From Trichomonas vaginalis G3 (taxonomy: Eukaryota > Parabasalia > Trichomonadida > Trichomonadidae), in the NCBI RefSeq assembly GCF_026262505.1, contig NC_067205.1, positions 2,480,001 through 2,544,000 of the forward strand: DNA of 64,000 nucleotides. Direction: 5' to 3'. How positions within the stretch are numbered: position 1 is the stretch's first letter; each line of letters starts with the position of its first letter. Of the stretch, positions 1 through 8,737 are shown one piece after another. The position numbers and the translations under genes are program-made. Under the pieces are notes generated by a model. The model had not been told where the DNA came from. It searched no databases and saw only the letters and a program-made list of their open reading frames with translations.

Positions 1-92
1 AAAGTATATGAAGAAGGAATGAAGCTTTTCATCTCTACTAACATTGAAGTTGGGTTCATGACTAACGAGTTTGGTGCTGTTGTTGCTAACAT
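1..92 (-). CDS. N-terminal part of small Polinton protein (runs off window)
   Basis: A reading frame on the minus strand starts at ATG 92 and is cut by the window edge. About 30 residues are visible, including TAPNSLVMNPTSML. The same peptide is encoded in element B just upstream of the KilA-N/T5orf172 gene. By position this is probably the start of the equivalent gene of A. Function is unknown. Confidence 0.45.
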   Translation of the reverse strand, partial: MLATTAPNSLVMNPTSMLVEMKSFIPSSYT

Positions 93-175
93 GTTCTTAC
101 AATAAAAATAAAAAAATATTTTTTTAAAAAAACCAACTTTATTTTTTATTTCGGGAAAACTCATGACAAATTCAA

Positions 176-382
176 GAGGGTAGAAAAGAGGTTAGAAAAG
201 AGGTTATATCTAACCTTCTACCCTAAAATATATTTTTGCCGAATTCATGAGTTTTGGTTGAAAGAATACGGTGGAGCCAAAAGTGGCTCGACCTCAAAAC
301 AAGCATTTTCTGTATAAAATTCATGAAAATTCATGAGGTAGAAAAGAGGTTAGAAAAGAGGTTATATCTAACCTTCTACCCT
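176..382. repeat. Two copies of the ~49-bp interspersed palindromic repeat
   Basis: Copies lie at 176-224 and 335-382. Each holds GGTTATATCTAACC, able to form a short hairpin, and outer arms AGGGTAGA/TCTACCCT. The sequence between them repeats the flanking context (an AT-rich stretch and a GAATTCA box). The same family occurs 14 times in the window, always inside Polinton sequence. Confidence 0.8.
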
Positions 383-456
383 AAATTATATTTTTGCCGA
401 ATTCAGCAACAAAATTCAAATTGTAAACGGTTTAATAGAAAAAGTGTTATTTTTTC

Positions 457-651
457 ATGTCCGAAGACTCGAAGGTGCAACACTTCCAAAATACCGACGA
501 ACTCAGAAGAGCAGCATGGCAGTATGTTCTTGACAACTTCTTTGAGTTCTCCAGGTACACCTTGGAAAATGCTGAAGAACTCCGACACAGAGAATTTGGA
601 GAAATTGCACTCCAATACTACCTTGACAAACAAAGGGTAAACAAAGGGTAA
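457..651 (+). CDS. Small hypothetical Polinton protein (64 aa)
   Basis: This is a 64-residue frame starting MSEDSKVQHF, probably helical and acidic (NTDELRRAAWQY, LENAEELRHREF). The ATG follows a T-rich leader (TTATTTTTTC), as for other genes of this cluster. It is the first of six same-strand small genes (457-3952) spaced by 20-40 bp apart from one insertion. I recognise no family and find no copy in element B. The overlapping longer frame from 254 is judged a shadow. Confidence 0.55.
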   Translation: MSEDSKVQHFQNTDELRRAAWQYVLDNFFEFSRYTLENAEELRHREFGEIALQYYLDKQRVNKG

Positions 652-690
652 AATAAACTAAAAACTTAACGTTTAAAAAGTGACATTTTT

Positions 691-891
691 ATGAGCTCCG
701 AGTCACCGAGAAAACTTGGTCAGATGTTAGCAGCTTACTTCCCTGAGGAGGATGGAAGCGTTACATACGTAAGGTTCAAAAACAACGAACCTGGAATTGC
801 GTACCAAATTCGCAATTACATGACCATGGAAGAGTACGAAAGGTTTCTACAAGAGAAACCAGCTCTAAACAACTCAGAAAAGAAAGAGTAA
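691..891 (+). CDS. Small hypothetical Polinton protein (66 aa)
   Basis: This is a 66-residue frame, MSSESPRKLG at the start and a charged tail. It lies 39 bp after the previous small gene and is preceded by GTGACATTTTT. No domain is recognised. The YVRFKNNEPG segment suggests a short beta element, followed by a helix rich in E and Y. It is probably a fast-evolving accessory protein. It is absent from element B. Confidence 0.55.
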   Translation: MSSESPRKLGQMLAAYFPEEDGSVTYVRFKNNEPGIAYQIRNYMTMEEYERFLQEKPALNNSEKKE

Positions 892-954
892 AAAGTTTAA
901 CTCGTAATTGTTTATTTTTTTACTTGTATGGGCAAGCTGCAAGAATGAAGTCGA

Positions 955-1540
955 CTATCTCAGTCTTTGTCTTGACCAGTTGGACTGCTCTTGCGAGTAC
1001 GTCTGTTTTGCGGTCTCCAGCTGGTGTCTGACCTTCGTAATTGCGCATGTTCTTGAGAGCTCCAACTGTAAATGGCTGTAGATGAAGAGTCTCTCAGACT
1101 GCTTGAGGTAGTCTTCACGGTCACGAACCGAATCTGTGGTACGAGTCGAATTGGTCGACCTTAGGGAAGAGACTGAAAGCCTGTCATCTTCCATAGGGGC
1201 TGTGGCATACTCTTTGCGTAAACGGTTCAGACCTTCTTCGAACTCTTGGTCTCTCTTCGATTGGGATTGAGATTGGAATTGGGGTGGAGGGTTTGACATG
1301 AACATCCAAGGGTTAGGGAAGTAAGGCATGGGTTGAGGAGGGTAGTTTGGAAAGCCTTGTGGTGGGTAGTAAAGCCTTGTGGTGGGTAGTAACCTTGAGG
1401 TGGAAATTGGTAGTAATTCGGAGGTCCTTGTTGGAACTGAGGTTGCTGTGGGAGCCTTGTGGAGGTGGAACCTGTTGTGGTGCTGGAGCATGCTGTTCTT
1501 CTGGCTGTGGAACGGGTTCAGTAGGTGGGACGTCGGACAT
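955..1540 (-). pseudogene. Proline/glutamine-rich Polinton protein locus
   Basis: This minus-strand locus starts MSDVPPTEPVPQ at 1540. Its product is low-complexity: proline- and glutamine-rich (PPQGFPNYPPQPMPYF), then charged and serine-rich with possible coiled coil at the end. The frame is interrupted about twice. A related start (MSDVPPTES) lies at 27155 in element B, and a third trace of the same upstream DNA lies near 31780. The gene diverges from the 120-aa gene at 1933 across a 21-bp repeat array. Function is unknown. Confidence 0.5.
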
Positions 1541-1569
1541 TCGTTTGTGTCTTAACCGTCTTTGTTCTG

Positions 1570-1927
1570 AAACAATATAATATTGTCTTGAAAAAGTACA
1601 ACATTGTCTTGAAAAGTACAACATTGTCTTGAAAAAGTACAACATTGTCTTGAAAAAGTACAACATTGTCTTGAAAAAGTACAACATTGTTCTGAAAAAG
1701 TTCAACATTGTCTTGAAAAAGTACAACATTGTTCTGAAAAAGTTCAAGACTTGTTCTGAAAAAGTACAGCTGTACTCAAATTTGAGAGACATTGTTCTGA
1801 AAAAGTACAACATTGTTCTGAAAAAGTACAACATTGTCTTGAAAAAGTACAACATTGTCTTGAAAAAGTACAACATTGTCTTGAAAAAGTACAACATTGT
1901 CTTGAAAAAGTACAATATTGTACTGAC
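1570..1927. repeat. 21-bp tandem array in a divergent intergenic region
   Basis: About 17 units of a 21-bp repeat (GTCTTGAAAAAGTACAACATT and close variants, some with GTTCTG in place of GTCTTG). The unit length is a multiple of three, so both strands show long spurious frames (YNIVLKK or LYFFKTM heptads). Units abut to give GTACAACATTGT, and at the end GTACAATATTGTAC, a perfect palindrome just before the ATG at 1933. A homologous array lies at 27180-27710. Confidence 0.9.
1764..1786. promoter_or_regulatory. Twin perfect palindromes inside the 21-bp array (operator-like)
   Basis: GTACAGCTGTAC (1764-1775) and CTCAAATTTGAG (1775-1786) are two perfect 12-bp palindromes sharing one base. The pair recurs at 27359-27381 and 27546-27568. 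Conservation of the pair in otherwise variable arrays suggests protein binding sites. The binding protein is not known. Confidence 0.45.
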
Positions 1928-1932
1928 TCAGT

Positions 1933-2295
1933 ATGGAGCTTGACCCCTTAGACGAAGCAATTTATCTAATTGAGGTAAATGAAACCGTGAAGGAATATCT
2001 CAGCAAGTGCAAACCAAGCAAGTCCATTGGCTTCTGGTTGTCCAAGAATAGTGTCTTAAAGTTGGAAATTGAAACAGGTGTTGCAATTCAAGTTCCAGAA
2101 GGCACTGCATTCGATGATATTAAGGATGTGAAGAAAGAAGCCCTCTTGAAGTTCTTCATGAAACGTCCTTGGATACTACTTCCATATCGTGAGAGCCCAA
2201 TTCCACGAATTACACAAATTCTCAGAGCACTACTTCACTACTCTGGACAGCCGTTCTTCATAACCTCAGAAGGCGACATCCAACCAATTCAGTAA
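1933..2295 (+). CDS. Hypothetical Polinton protein (120 aa) downstream of repeat array
   Basis: This is a 120-residue protein beginning MELDPLDEAIYLIEVNE. The start is fixed by a homologous start at 27715 in element B, where only 33 codons remain open. It is mixed helix and strand with a basic middle (FFMKRPWILLPYRES). No family is recognised. It is read divergently from the proline-rich locus across the palindrome array, so both are probably controlled from there. Confidence 0.6.
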   Translation: MELDPLDEAIYLIEVNETVKEYLSKCKPSKSIGFWLSKNSVLKLEIETGVAIQVPEGTAFDDIKDVKKEALLKFFMKRPWILLPYRESPIPRITQILRALLHYSGQPFFITSEGDIQPIQ

Positions 2296-2322
2296 ACATC
2301 TCATTTTAACTTCACTTTTTTT

Positions 2323-2607
2323 ATGTTTTTACTCACACTCGTACTCAACAGGTTTGTGTACAACTATTTCAACTGTGAACCTTGTATTGACCGGTCTTCC
2401 TGCAAATGCAAGTTCGGTCAATACACAATTTATGGTGGCAAGAAAGACAGTGGGGAATGTTATTCTGACATCTGTTGTTGCGCTCGAGAGAGAATTGAAA
2501 TTCCAGACCCAACTCCAACACCAACACTCAAGTTGCCGAAGACTCATGTGAAGAAGAAGCCTTCTGGTAAGTTTCTTATAGCCATCTATATGGCACGCTT
2601 TGAGTAA
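2323..2607 (+). CDS. Small cysteine-rich hypothetical protein (94 aa)
   Basis: This frame starts at an ATG preceded by TTCACTTTTTTT, like its neighbours. It encodes about 94 residues with a cysteine cluster (CEPCIDRSSCKCKFG, CYSDICCCA), a hydrophobic N-terminus and a basic, proline-rich tail. A second frame (2354-2551, +) also has protein-like composition, so the reading frame is uncertain. It fits the tight spacing of the cluster (27 bp after the previous gene, 23 bp before the next). Confidence 0.4.
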   Translation: MFLLTLVLNRFVYNYFNCEPCIDRSSCKCKFGQYTIYGGKKDSGECYSDICCCARERIEIPDPTPTPTLKLPKTHVKKKPSGKFLIAIYMARFE

Positions 2608-2630
2608 AAACATTTTTTTTTCTTTTTTGA

Positions 2631-3215
2631 ATGAAGCAAGTTAAATTCGTCCCACACCAATCTCAATGGACCGATGAAGAGTTTCAAGCTATGGTTGAAG
2701 GTGTTGAGAACGACATAGACGGCGAACTTGAAGGAGCTCAAACCACAATTGCAACCAAAATTGCACAAGTCAAGGAACAGATAGCTCCACTTAAAGCTAC
2801 CAAAGCTACTCTTGACCTCATGGATAGTTACCGTTTAGAAGTAAAGAGTGGAATAAGACAATTAAAATTAAAACTTCTAAACTACGAAGCTATACTCCAA
2901 AAGTTAGCAGAAATGAGAAGACTTTACCAGAGCTACTTACATGTAAGGGACTTACCTTCAAGCAGTCCGACCAAAGATGAATTTTCTGACATTGTCCCAA
3001 TTTTGTCCGAAAGTCAGCTCAGATGTTTTGAACTGCTCCCAACATATCCAGAATATGAACGTTTGCCTGAACTCTTCCGCAATCTCAAAAAACGTTTTTT
3101 GGTTCTCATGTTCGAAACTTTTATCGGAAGAGACAACAAACGTTCAGAAGAAGAACAAGATATTATTTTAAACTTGTTGTATGACTTAACCGTCATAACA
3201 AGCTTTTTGAAGTAA
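2631..3215 (+). CDS. Coiled-coil hypothetical Polinton protein (194 aa)
   Basis: This is a 194-residue, mostly helical protein starting MKQVKFVPHQSQW. Residues 25-115 are heptad-like (ATKIAQVKEQIAPLKATKAT, LKLLNYEAILQKLAEMRRLY) and the C-terminal third is a hydrophobic and charged helical segment. No enzyme motif is seen. It is one of the accessory genes of A missing from B. Confidence 0.6.
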   Translation: MKQVKFVPHQSQWTDEEFQAMVEGVENDIDGELEGAQTTIATKIAQVKEQIAPLKATKATLDLMDSYRLEVKSGIRQLKLKLLNYEAILQKLAEMRRLYQSYLHVRDLPSSSPTKDEFSDIVPILSESQLRCFELLPTYPEYERLPELFRNLKKRFLVLMFETFIGRDNKRSEEEQDIILNLLYDLTVITSFLK

Positions 3216-3247
3216 AACCGTCATTCTCAAACCACTTCATTTTTTCG

Positions 3248-3952
3248 ATGTCCGAACAAGCACCGAAGCCGAACACAATGGCAGATGTCCTTTCAATGTT
3301 GCCAGACAAGCGCCCAGTTCAAATTCAAATTTTGAATTTGAAAGCTCATCTGACAAACACCGTTAAGACTCTCCAAAGTAGTCTTATGGAAGAGATGACC
3401 AAGCTCAAAGCCGATGTCCTCATGAACCAAGCTTCCAATGAGAAATGCCTGAATGATTTGACGGAAACCTTGCGCATTTACGCGAGAGAGAACCGAGACC
3501 TTGCCAGACTCATCTACCGTTTCTTCGAAGAGATAGACGCCATCTGGAAGGTACTCGGAAAGGACAGAACCTCCAACACCGTACTTCGTGAACACAGAAT
3601 TGAAGAAGGAATTGTCGAGGAAGAAGAGAAACACGAAGAAGAGGAAGAAGAAGAAGAGGAAGAAGAGAAACACGAAGAAGAGGAAGTTTGGGCAACCCTT
3701 GTTGCCGATGACACTTACGAAATTTCCCAACCCTACCCATACCAAATCCGCAACAAGGAGACAGGCAAGGTTCTTACCCCAGTCCTCAACAACTTGGGAC
3801 ACTTGAACCTTACCCTTCGGAATCGCGGTTCAATTTCCATGGGCAAGCTTGTCGCAATTCAATGGGTTCCAAATCCAAACAAGAAGACGAAGGTCAGACA
3901 CATTGACGGTGACAAGCTCAACAACCGTAAGGAGAACCTCGAGTGGTTCTAA
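3248..3952 (+). CDS. Coiled-coil protein with C-terminal HNH endonuclease-like domain (234 aa)
   Basis: Residues 1-115 are helical with coiled-coil character. Residues 122-146 are almost all glutamate with a few H and K. Residues 155-234 resemble the HNH module of phage and homing endonucleases (HNH_3 type), ending RHIDGDKLNNRKENLEWF, where H-I-D-G-x-K-x-N-N-R-x-E-N-L is the family signature. The usual fused NUMOD-type repeats are not seen. The protein may cut DNA or merely bind it. The start follows TTCATTTTTTCG, like neighbouring genes. It is distinct from the two HNH genes of element B. Confidence 0.65.
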   Translation: MSEQAPKPNTMADVLSMLPDKRPVQIQILNLKAHLTNTVKTLQSSLMEEMTKLKADVLMNQASNEKCLNDLTETLRIYARENRDLARLIYRFFEEIDAIWKVLGKDRTSNTVLREHRIEEGIVEEEEKHEEEEEEEEEEEKHEEEEVWATLVADDTYEISQPYPYQIRNKETGKVLTPVLNNLGHLNLTLRNRGSISMGKLVAIQWVPNPNKKTKVRHIDGDKLNNRKENLEWF

Positions 3953-4023
3953 GAGTAAAAAAATTTTATTTTAGGGGGAAACCCCGAGTAAATTTAGGTG
4001 TTTATTTAGTTAAGTAGCTTAAA

Positions 4024-6555
4024 TTAAGGGTAATTTGGACAATTAGTCCCGACCTCTGAATTGGACTCTTTCGTCATCCCAGTTGCGTAGGAGGTCGTCC
4101 CAGAGGAGTTGGTAGAATTGCCAATCCAAGGACGATTTGTCCTCCCAGGCATTGAGGATGTACTGCTCGTAGAGTTCATGACCTCTGCCTTGCACCAGAC
4201 ACCCTCTCCCTTGGAACGTAAGGCTTCTTCGAAGTGCTCGAATGCGATTGGCTGCGGGACCATCTGAAATGACACTTTTTGTCCGTTTGGTCAATGTTCG
4301 TGTCTCGTGCCATAGTCGACGAAAATACAACAAACAGGTTATATATGAGTTTGAGACCAAGAATGGTGTAACTCGACCTGTCCGATTCAAATTCGAATAA
4401 AAATTTTTTATTCATGCAATGTTTTATTTCTGTGCCGTCTTCAAGTATGCCCCAGTACTTACGCTTGGAGAGGACATGAACTTCGGTGAAAATTTTGTCC
4501 AATTTGAATTGACCCATCTTTTCACCGACCATTCCCATTTCAATGAGTTTGTTATAGCCTTCTTCGTTCGTCATGAGTGCGTCAATGTTCTCATAGTAAA
4601 CCTTCACTTTGGATTTGACTTCGGAGAAGAATTTGTTGTAGTTGTCAAGGACTGCCTTTGCGAACTGAGGGTAAGACCAATGTTCGACAATAGGTTTTAC
4701 TGTGGTTACTAAGCCACTTGACCTTGAGTAATTCGTATTCAAAACAAAAGGGGAGAACCTTTCAACAAAGTTGTCGACCTTCTCATAATGTTTACTCTTC
4801 ATCTTTGAGGTTTCTTAATGGAATATCCCCATGTCGAATTCATAAGCAATTTGAGTGTCATTGCAAGTTTGGGGTTTGAAGCTTTCCTAATATCATACAG
4901 TTGTTGTATGACTTTTCCAACTGTATAGTTCCTTCCTGGGAACTCACCGTCTTCGTTTGGAATTCCAGTCGGGATATATTGGACGAACCTCATGTACGCA
5001 GCGTTAAGGTCGACATAGTATATCTTTTCATCTGAGTCGAACTTGTCGCAACCAATGGGTCCAGTTCGTGGAAATTCAAGTGAGTCTCTTATCTTCTGAG
5101 AAACTTCGCCTGCTATCTCATAAACATCGTCGAAGCAACCTGTTTCATATAAAACCTTCTGACCTAACTCAGATGCTCTCCAATACAATTTGACGTCAAT
5201 TGGATGTCTCAATGGAAGTTTGTTTATAGCATCTTGAAGTTCTTGCAACCTCATTGGAAGTTCTTCTGGTTCAGGTTGGTATCCGAACAATCCAACTCCT
5301 TTTGGAACTGTGTACTTCTTTTGTGCTAGAACTTTGTCTGGAACAACTTTTGGTCTTGCTAACAATGAAAAGTTTGTTTCGTCTTTTGGTACAAAAGTTT
5401 CTGTCAGCTTGTCATCTGGAATTGGTTCCAACAAACCTTTCTCGAAAAGAATGTTTACAGCTCTGACAATGTTGCACTTGCCTTTTCCGAACAATGGGTT
5501 TGTAAGACTTTCGTTCAACATGAAGTGGTTGTGGACAATTACAATCTTCAACCATGGTAAGTCTTTGTCAACAACATAGTCGTCATGTGAAGAACCTTTA
5601 GCTGTAGGTATGTTGACTCGGATATTGACATTTGCCAACGGTGCAACTTTTGCCAATTGACCTCTGAGAATGTACCTTGTCTTCACACATGACTCAAGAT
5701 ACTTCATCTTCTCATCTGTAACAAGACCAGAGTTCCTGAGACATGTAAGAATACAAGGTTCATTGACAATTGTTTCAATTGAATTGTAAATTCCATACCT
5801 TGTCAAGTCAATGTCAGACTTATTTATGAACGGGAAGTATCCAGCATGTTGTCTGACTGCTTGAGGGTTAGGTTGGTACCATTCAAATTTTACACTTGCA
5901 ATTCCTTCAATTGCATTCAAAATGTCTGAGTCGGAGTCAACCATTTGTTCTCTCTTTGTAGTCTTGAAAGCGTCAAGAAGTTGTGCGCTGTTGTGACATT
6001 GCCATGTGCATAGTAAATGTGACCGTCCAAATCTGTTATGGTCAATCTGAGATTGTATCCTTTCTTATTTCCGTCTTGTATGGCAGCAAGTACTCCCATG
6101 AAGCCTTCTTTGTTCTTTCCTTCGTCAAAGTTTACTGTAAAGGTTCGACCAGATGTAATTTGACTTCTAACTTCACGATACTTTTCATATGCATATCTTG
6201 TTCTTTCCATGGGAGCATGTGCGTCTTCACCTTTTCCTTTTTTCCTTCTCAAAGGATGCAATTGTTCGTCATGTTTCCAGTAGAATCTGGCAAAGCCGTC
6301 GTGTCCTTCAACTTGAGGTTCACTAACATCGAAAGGCATGTCCATAAGACGTTCTTCTTCTAACCTCTCTAGTCTGTTTGGATAATTTGCGCGTGCTGTT
6401 TCCAAGTCCATTTCATAGCGAAGACCAGACAATTTGTCATAGACTTTTATGGGTCTTCCCTTCCTATATTTAAACTTCTTTGAAACTTTCCAACCATATC
6501 TTTCTAACTCTGCTTTTATTCTAGCAGATTTTCTATCCATTCTATATGGGGGCAT
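4024..6555 (-). pseudogene. Protein-primed type family B DNA polymerase locus of Polinton A
   Basis: The locus encodes polymerase palm signatures on the minus strand: a motif A-like YVDLNAAYM, a motif B-like KLLMNSTWGYS and a motif C-like YYENIDALM. The first ATG is at 6555 (MPPYRMDRKSAR), followed by a basic N-terminal region and then the exonuclease/palm part. In the family this enzyme copies the linear element, primed by a terminal protein. The locus is broken (about two or three breaks) and is treated as a fossil. No equivalent is seen anywhere in element B. It lies just before the 194-aa gene that begins the module shared with B. Confidence 0.8.
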
Positions 6556-6584
6556 TTTTATAAAAATAAAAAATATTTTTTTCT

Positions 6585-7169
6585 TTACTTTACATAACCA
6601 CCTGCTGCCATAAGTCTTTGACGCCAACCCATACCAGCTAATGAAGGTTGACTTGGTTTAGTTTGGAAACTAAACTTTGGTTTTGGTTTATCTTCAGTTT
6701 TTGGCTTCCCTTCTTCTATCGGTTTTTCGTCACTTTTCGGTTCCTCTGACTTTACCTCACTTGCAGGTATGGTTGTGTCGTCAACATCTTCATAAATATC
6801 ATATGCCATTTGTTTTTGTTTTCCTTTCAACTTTTTGTGTTTGTTGTAAAGTTTAGAATATTTCGACTCTAAGTCAATGAGATGTTCTATAATGAACTGT
6901 TGGTCAGTGAAGTAAACTTTTCCATCTGTTGTCTCGAAAGCTCCTTCAGACTTCAATATTTTATTTGTGAGAGTCTGTTTCTTTTTTGAGATACTAGCCG
7001 TTCCATTTCTATGAAAAGTGACTTTGTAGTTAGGGTTTGTATTTCCAGACCTGGCACTTTCTATTATTGAATTTTTCTCTTCATCTGTAAGTTCTTTGAC
7101 AGGTTTTGACAATGGTTCTGAACTTTTTGTTTGTGGTGTCAAATCTACCGTTTCAACTTCTTCGGTCAT
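6585..7169 (-). CDS. Hypothetical Polinton protein (194 aa), conserved in A and B
   Basis: This is a 194-residue protein starting MTEEVETVDL. The N-terminal 40 residues are acidic and disordered. Residues 45-85 contain a compact basic segment (YKVTFHRNGTASISKKKQ), 85-125 are helical, and then comes a K/P/E-rich linker. The conserved end is GMGWRQRLMAAGGYVK. The element B copy (33491-34072) is almost identical. No known domain is recognised. Its place next to virion-type genes suggests a structural or assembly role, which is inference. Confidence 0.7.
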   Translation of the reverse strand: MTEEVETVDLTPQTKSSEPLSKPVKELTDEEKNSIIESARSGNTNPNYKVTFHRNGTASISKKKQTLTNKILKSEGAFETTDGKVYFTDQQFIIEHLIDLESKYSKLYNKHKKLKGKQKQMAYDIYEDVDDTTIPASEVKSEEPKSDEKPIEEGKPKTEDKPKPKFSFQTKPSQPSLAGMGWRQRLMAAGGYVK

Positions 7170-7188
7170 TTCATCTCAGTAAAAAATT

Positions 7189-7344
7189 TTAGTTTGGTTT
7201 GTTTTCAACTGGTTGTTTAGGTTTTTTAAGTCGGTCTAAAACTTCCTGAGGTATAGGAAGAACTTGACAAACACGTGGTTGTGTAACTGCTGGAAGTCGA
7301 CAAATCCATCTTGAACCCATTTGTCTCAATGCTGTATTGTTCAT
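7189..7344 (-). CDS. 51-aa basic Polinton microprotein
   Basis: This short frame, MNNTALRQMG to PVENKPN, lies between the 194-aa and 133-aa genes with 19-bp gaps. Its leader (TTTTTTACTGAGATGAA) is the same as that of the 194-aa gene. Element B keeps a 50-codon version at 34092-34244 differing in only a few residues, which supports it being a real gene. It is basic with a proline-rich tail. Function is unknown. Confidence 0.6.
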   Translation of the reverse strand: MNNTALRQMGSRWICRLPAVTQPRVCQVLPIPQEVLDRLKKPKQPVENKPN

Positions 7345-7363
7345 TTCATCTCAGTAAAAAAAT

Positions 7364-7765
7364 TTACATTCCCCACGTTTGAGGCGGTTGAGGTTGGTTG
7401 TTGTTTACCCATTGTTGTGCATGGTTATATCCTCTGTTAAAGAATCTTTCACCTTGGTCCATATAGTGTCCTGCTTGGTTATAGTAGTCATTTGCTTTGT
7501 TATAGTAGTTTCCTGCTTGTCTTCCTACATTGTCCATCCATCCTTGAACTTTTCCTCTTGTTTCAGGATTTGGAATAAGATTTGCTGCATCTCGTGCTAC
7601 CTCCCAACCTTTCTGTACAGTTTGTATAATAGGTTGTGCTTTCTCTTTAAGTATACCTAATGTACTCAAAATCTTCCTTCCAATTCCAAATGCACCTCTG
7701 GCTATTGTTCCCACTGCGGGCAAAAATCTGGATGCAACTCCTGCTAATGCGCCAAATAAACCCAT
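7364..7765 (-). CDS. Amphipathic Polinton protein (133 aa), candidate minor virion protein
   Basis: The N-terminal 40 residues (MGLFGALAGVASRFL, then GTIARGAFGIGRKIL) form a glycine-rich hydrophobic/amphipathic segment. Residues 45-75 are helical, and the C-terminal half is N/Y/Q-rich and low-complexity (YYNKANDYYNQAG). The arrangement resembles membrane-active minor virion proteins of large DNA viruses by composition only, not by recognised homology. It diverges from the integrase gene with 17 bp between starts. The B counterpart is at 34264-34664. Confidence 0.6.
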   Translation of the reverse strand: MGLFGALAGVASRFLPAVGTIARGAFGIGRKILSTLGILKEKAQPIIQTVQKGWEVARDAANLIPNPETRGKVQGWMDNVGRQAGNYYNKANDYYNQAGHYMDQGERFFNRGYNHAQQWVNNNQPQPPQTWGM

Positions 7766-7782
7766 TTCTTATAGGGTAAAAA

Positions 7783-8737
7783 ATGACGAATCCAAACAAG
7801 GACCCCTATGTTTCTAAAGCAACAAAGAAAGCACTCATGATAAAAATCTTTAGTTCAACACCAAATGCTTGGTTTATGGATATCTTGGAAAACATTCCGA
7901 GGTATAGAGAAGATGGACCACCATACTGGCTAATATTTGTCGGTCAAAACACAAGATACTGTGAAGCCATACCATTACAGTCCAAAAATATTTTAGATGT
8001 GAAAACTGCTTTGACAATATTCGTTGACAAATACCATCCAACAAAACTGACATCTGACTGTGAAAGTTCTTTCAAATCAGACGATATTAAAAACTATCTG
8101 CGTTCAAAAAATGTAAACCAATATTTCATTGTCGACCAAAACCATTCTGCTCTTGGTGTCATTGACAGTTGTATAAAAATCTTAAGAGACTTAAACCAAC
8201 CACAAGGTGGTGAAGATGAAATGTCATATGACGACAAATATAGACACTTCTCCATGGCAAAGATGAGACAAGTTTTAAATATTTACAATAGCCGTAAACA
8301 AAAAGGTTTGGGAAACCACTCCCCCGAAGAAATGAAAAACAACCCTGACTTAGAGAAAGACTATATATTTAATAGTTTAGTCAAAAGAGACAAACAAGAA
8401 AGAATGCCAGGCTTCAAACTTAAGAAAGGTGACAAAGTAAAAATAGAAATACCTAAACGCGACCCATATGAAAATACTATTGACTATGACAACAATGGGA
8501 ACTCGACAGGTACTCATTCGTGTTCGTAAAAATAGAAGAAAGTATACAAGAGAATATTATGAAGTTTTAGGCAAACATGGCAAAATGTACAGACTGCAAG
8601 CAGAAGATAAAACTACTATTGTCAGACCTCGTTTCAAACTTGTCAAAGTTCAAGGTGGTATACTTTCAAAGACAGTTCCTAACAAATATAAGACAACTCC
8701 TGACGAATATGCTAAAGAAGTTGAAAATGACGACTAA
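7783..8737 (+). pseudogene. Retroviral-type (rve) integrase of Polinton A
   Basis: The core (residues 28-135) shows the DDE integrase pattern: FMDILENIP with the first aspartate, IFVGQNTRYCEAIPL, KLTSDCESSF with the second, and NHSALGVID for the third motif. The C-terminal part (GDKVKIEIPKR, then VRPRFKLVKV) is an SH3/chromo-like DNA-binding segment. Polintons use this enzyme for insertion. The frame is interrupted about once. It converges on the fibre gene, and the stop codons overlap. The near-identical B copy lies at 34682-35640. Confidence 0.85.

Noticed and set aside
1629-1943. Plus-strand and minus-strand frames of repeated YNIVLKK or LYFFKTM heptads (also 27092-27697)
   Set aside because: They follow from a 21-bp repeat, open on both strands, and lie in the gap between divergent gene starts.
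5254-5579. Plus-strand frames opposite the polymerase locus
   Set aside because: Shadow frames of the minus-strand gene with no gene-like composition.
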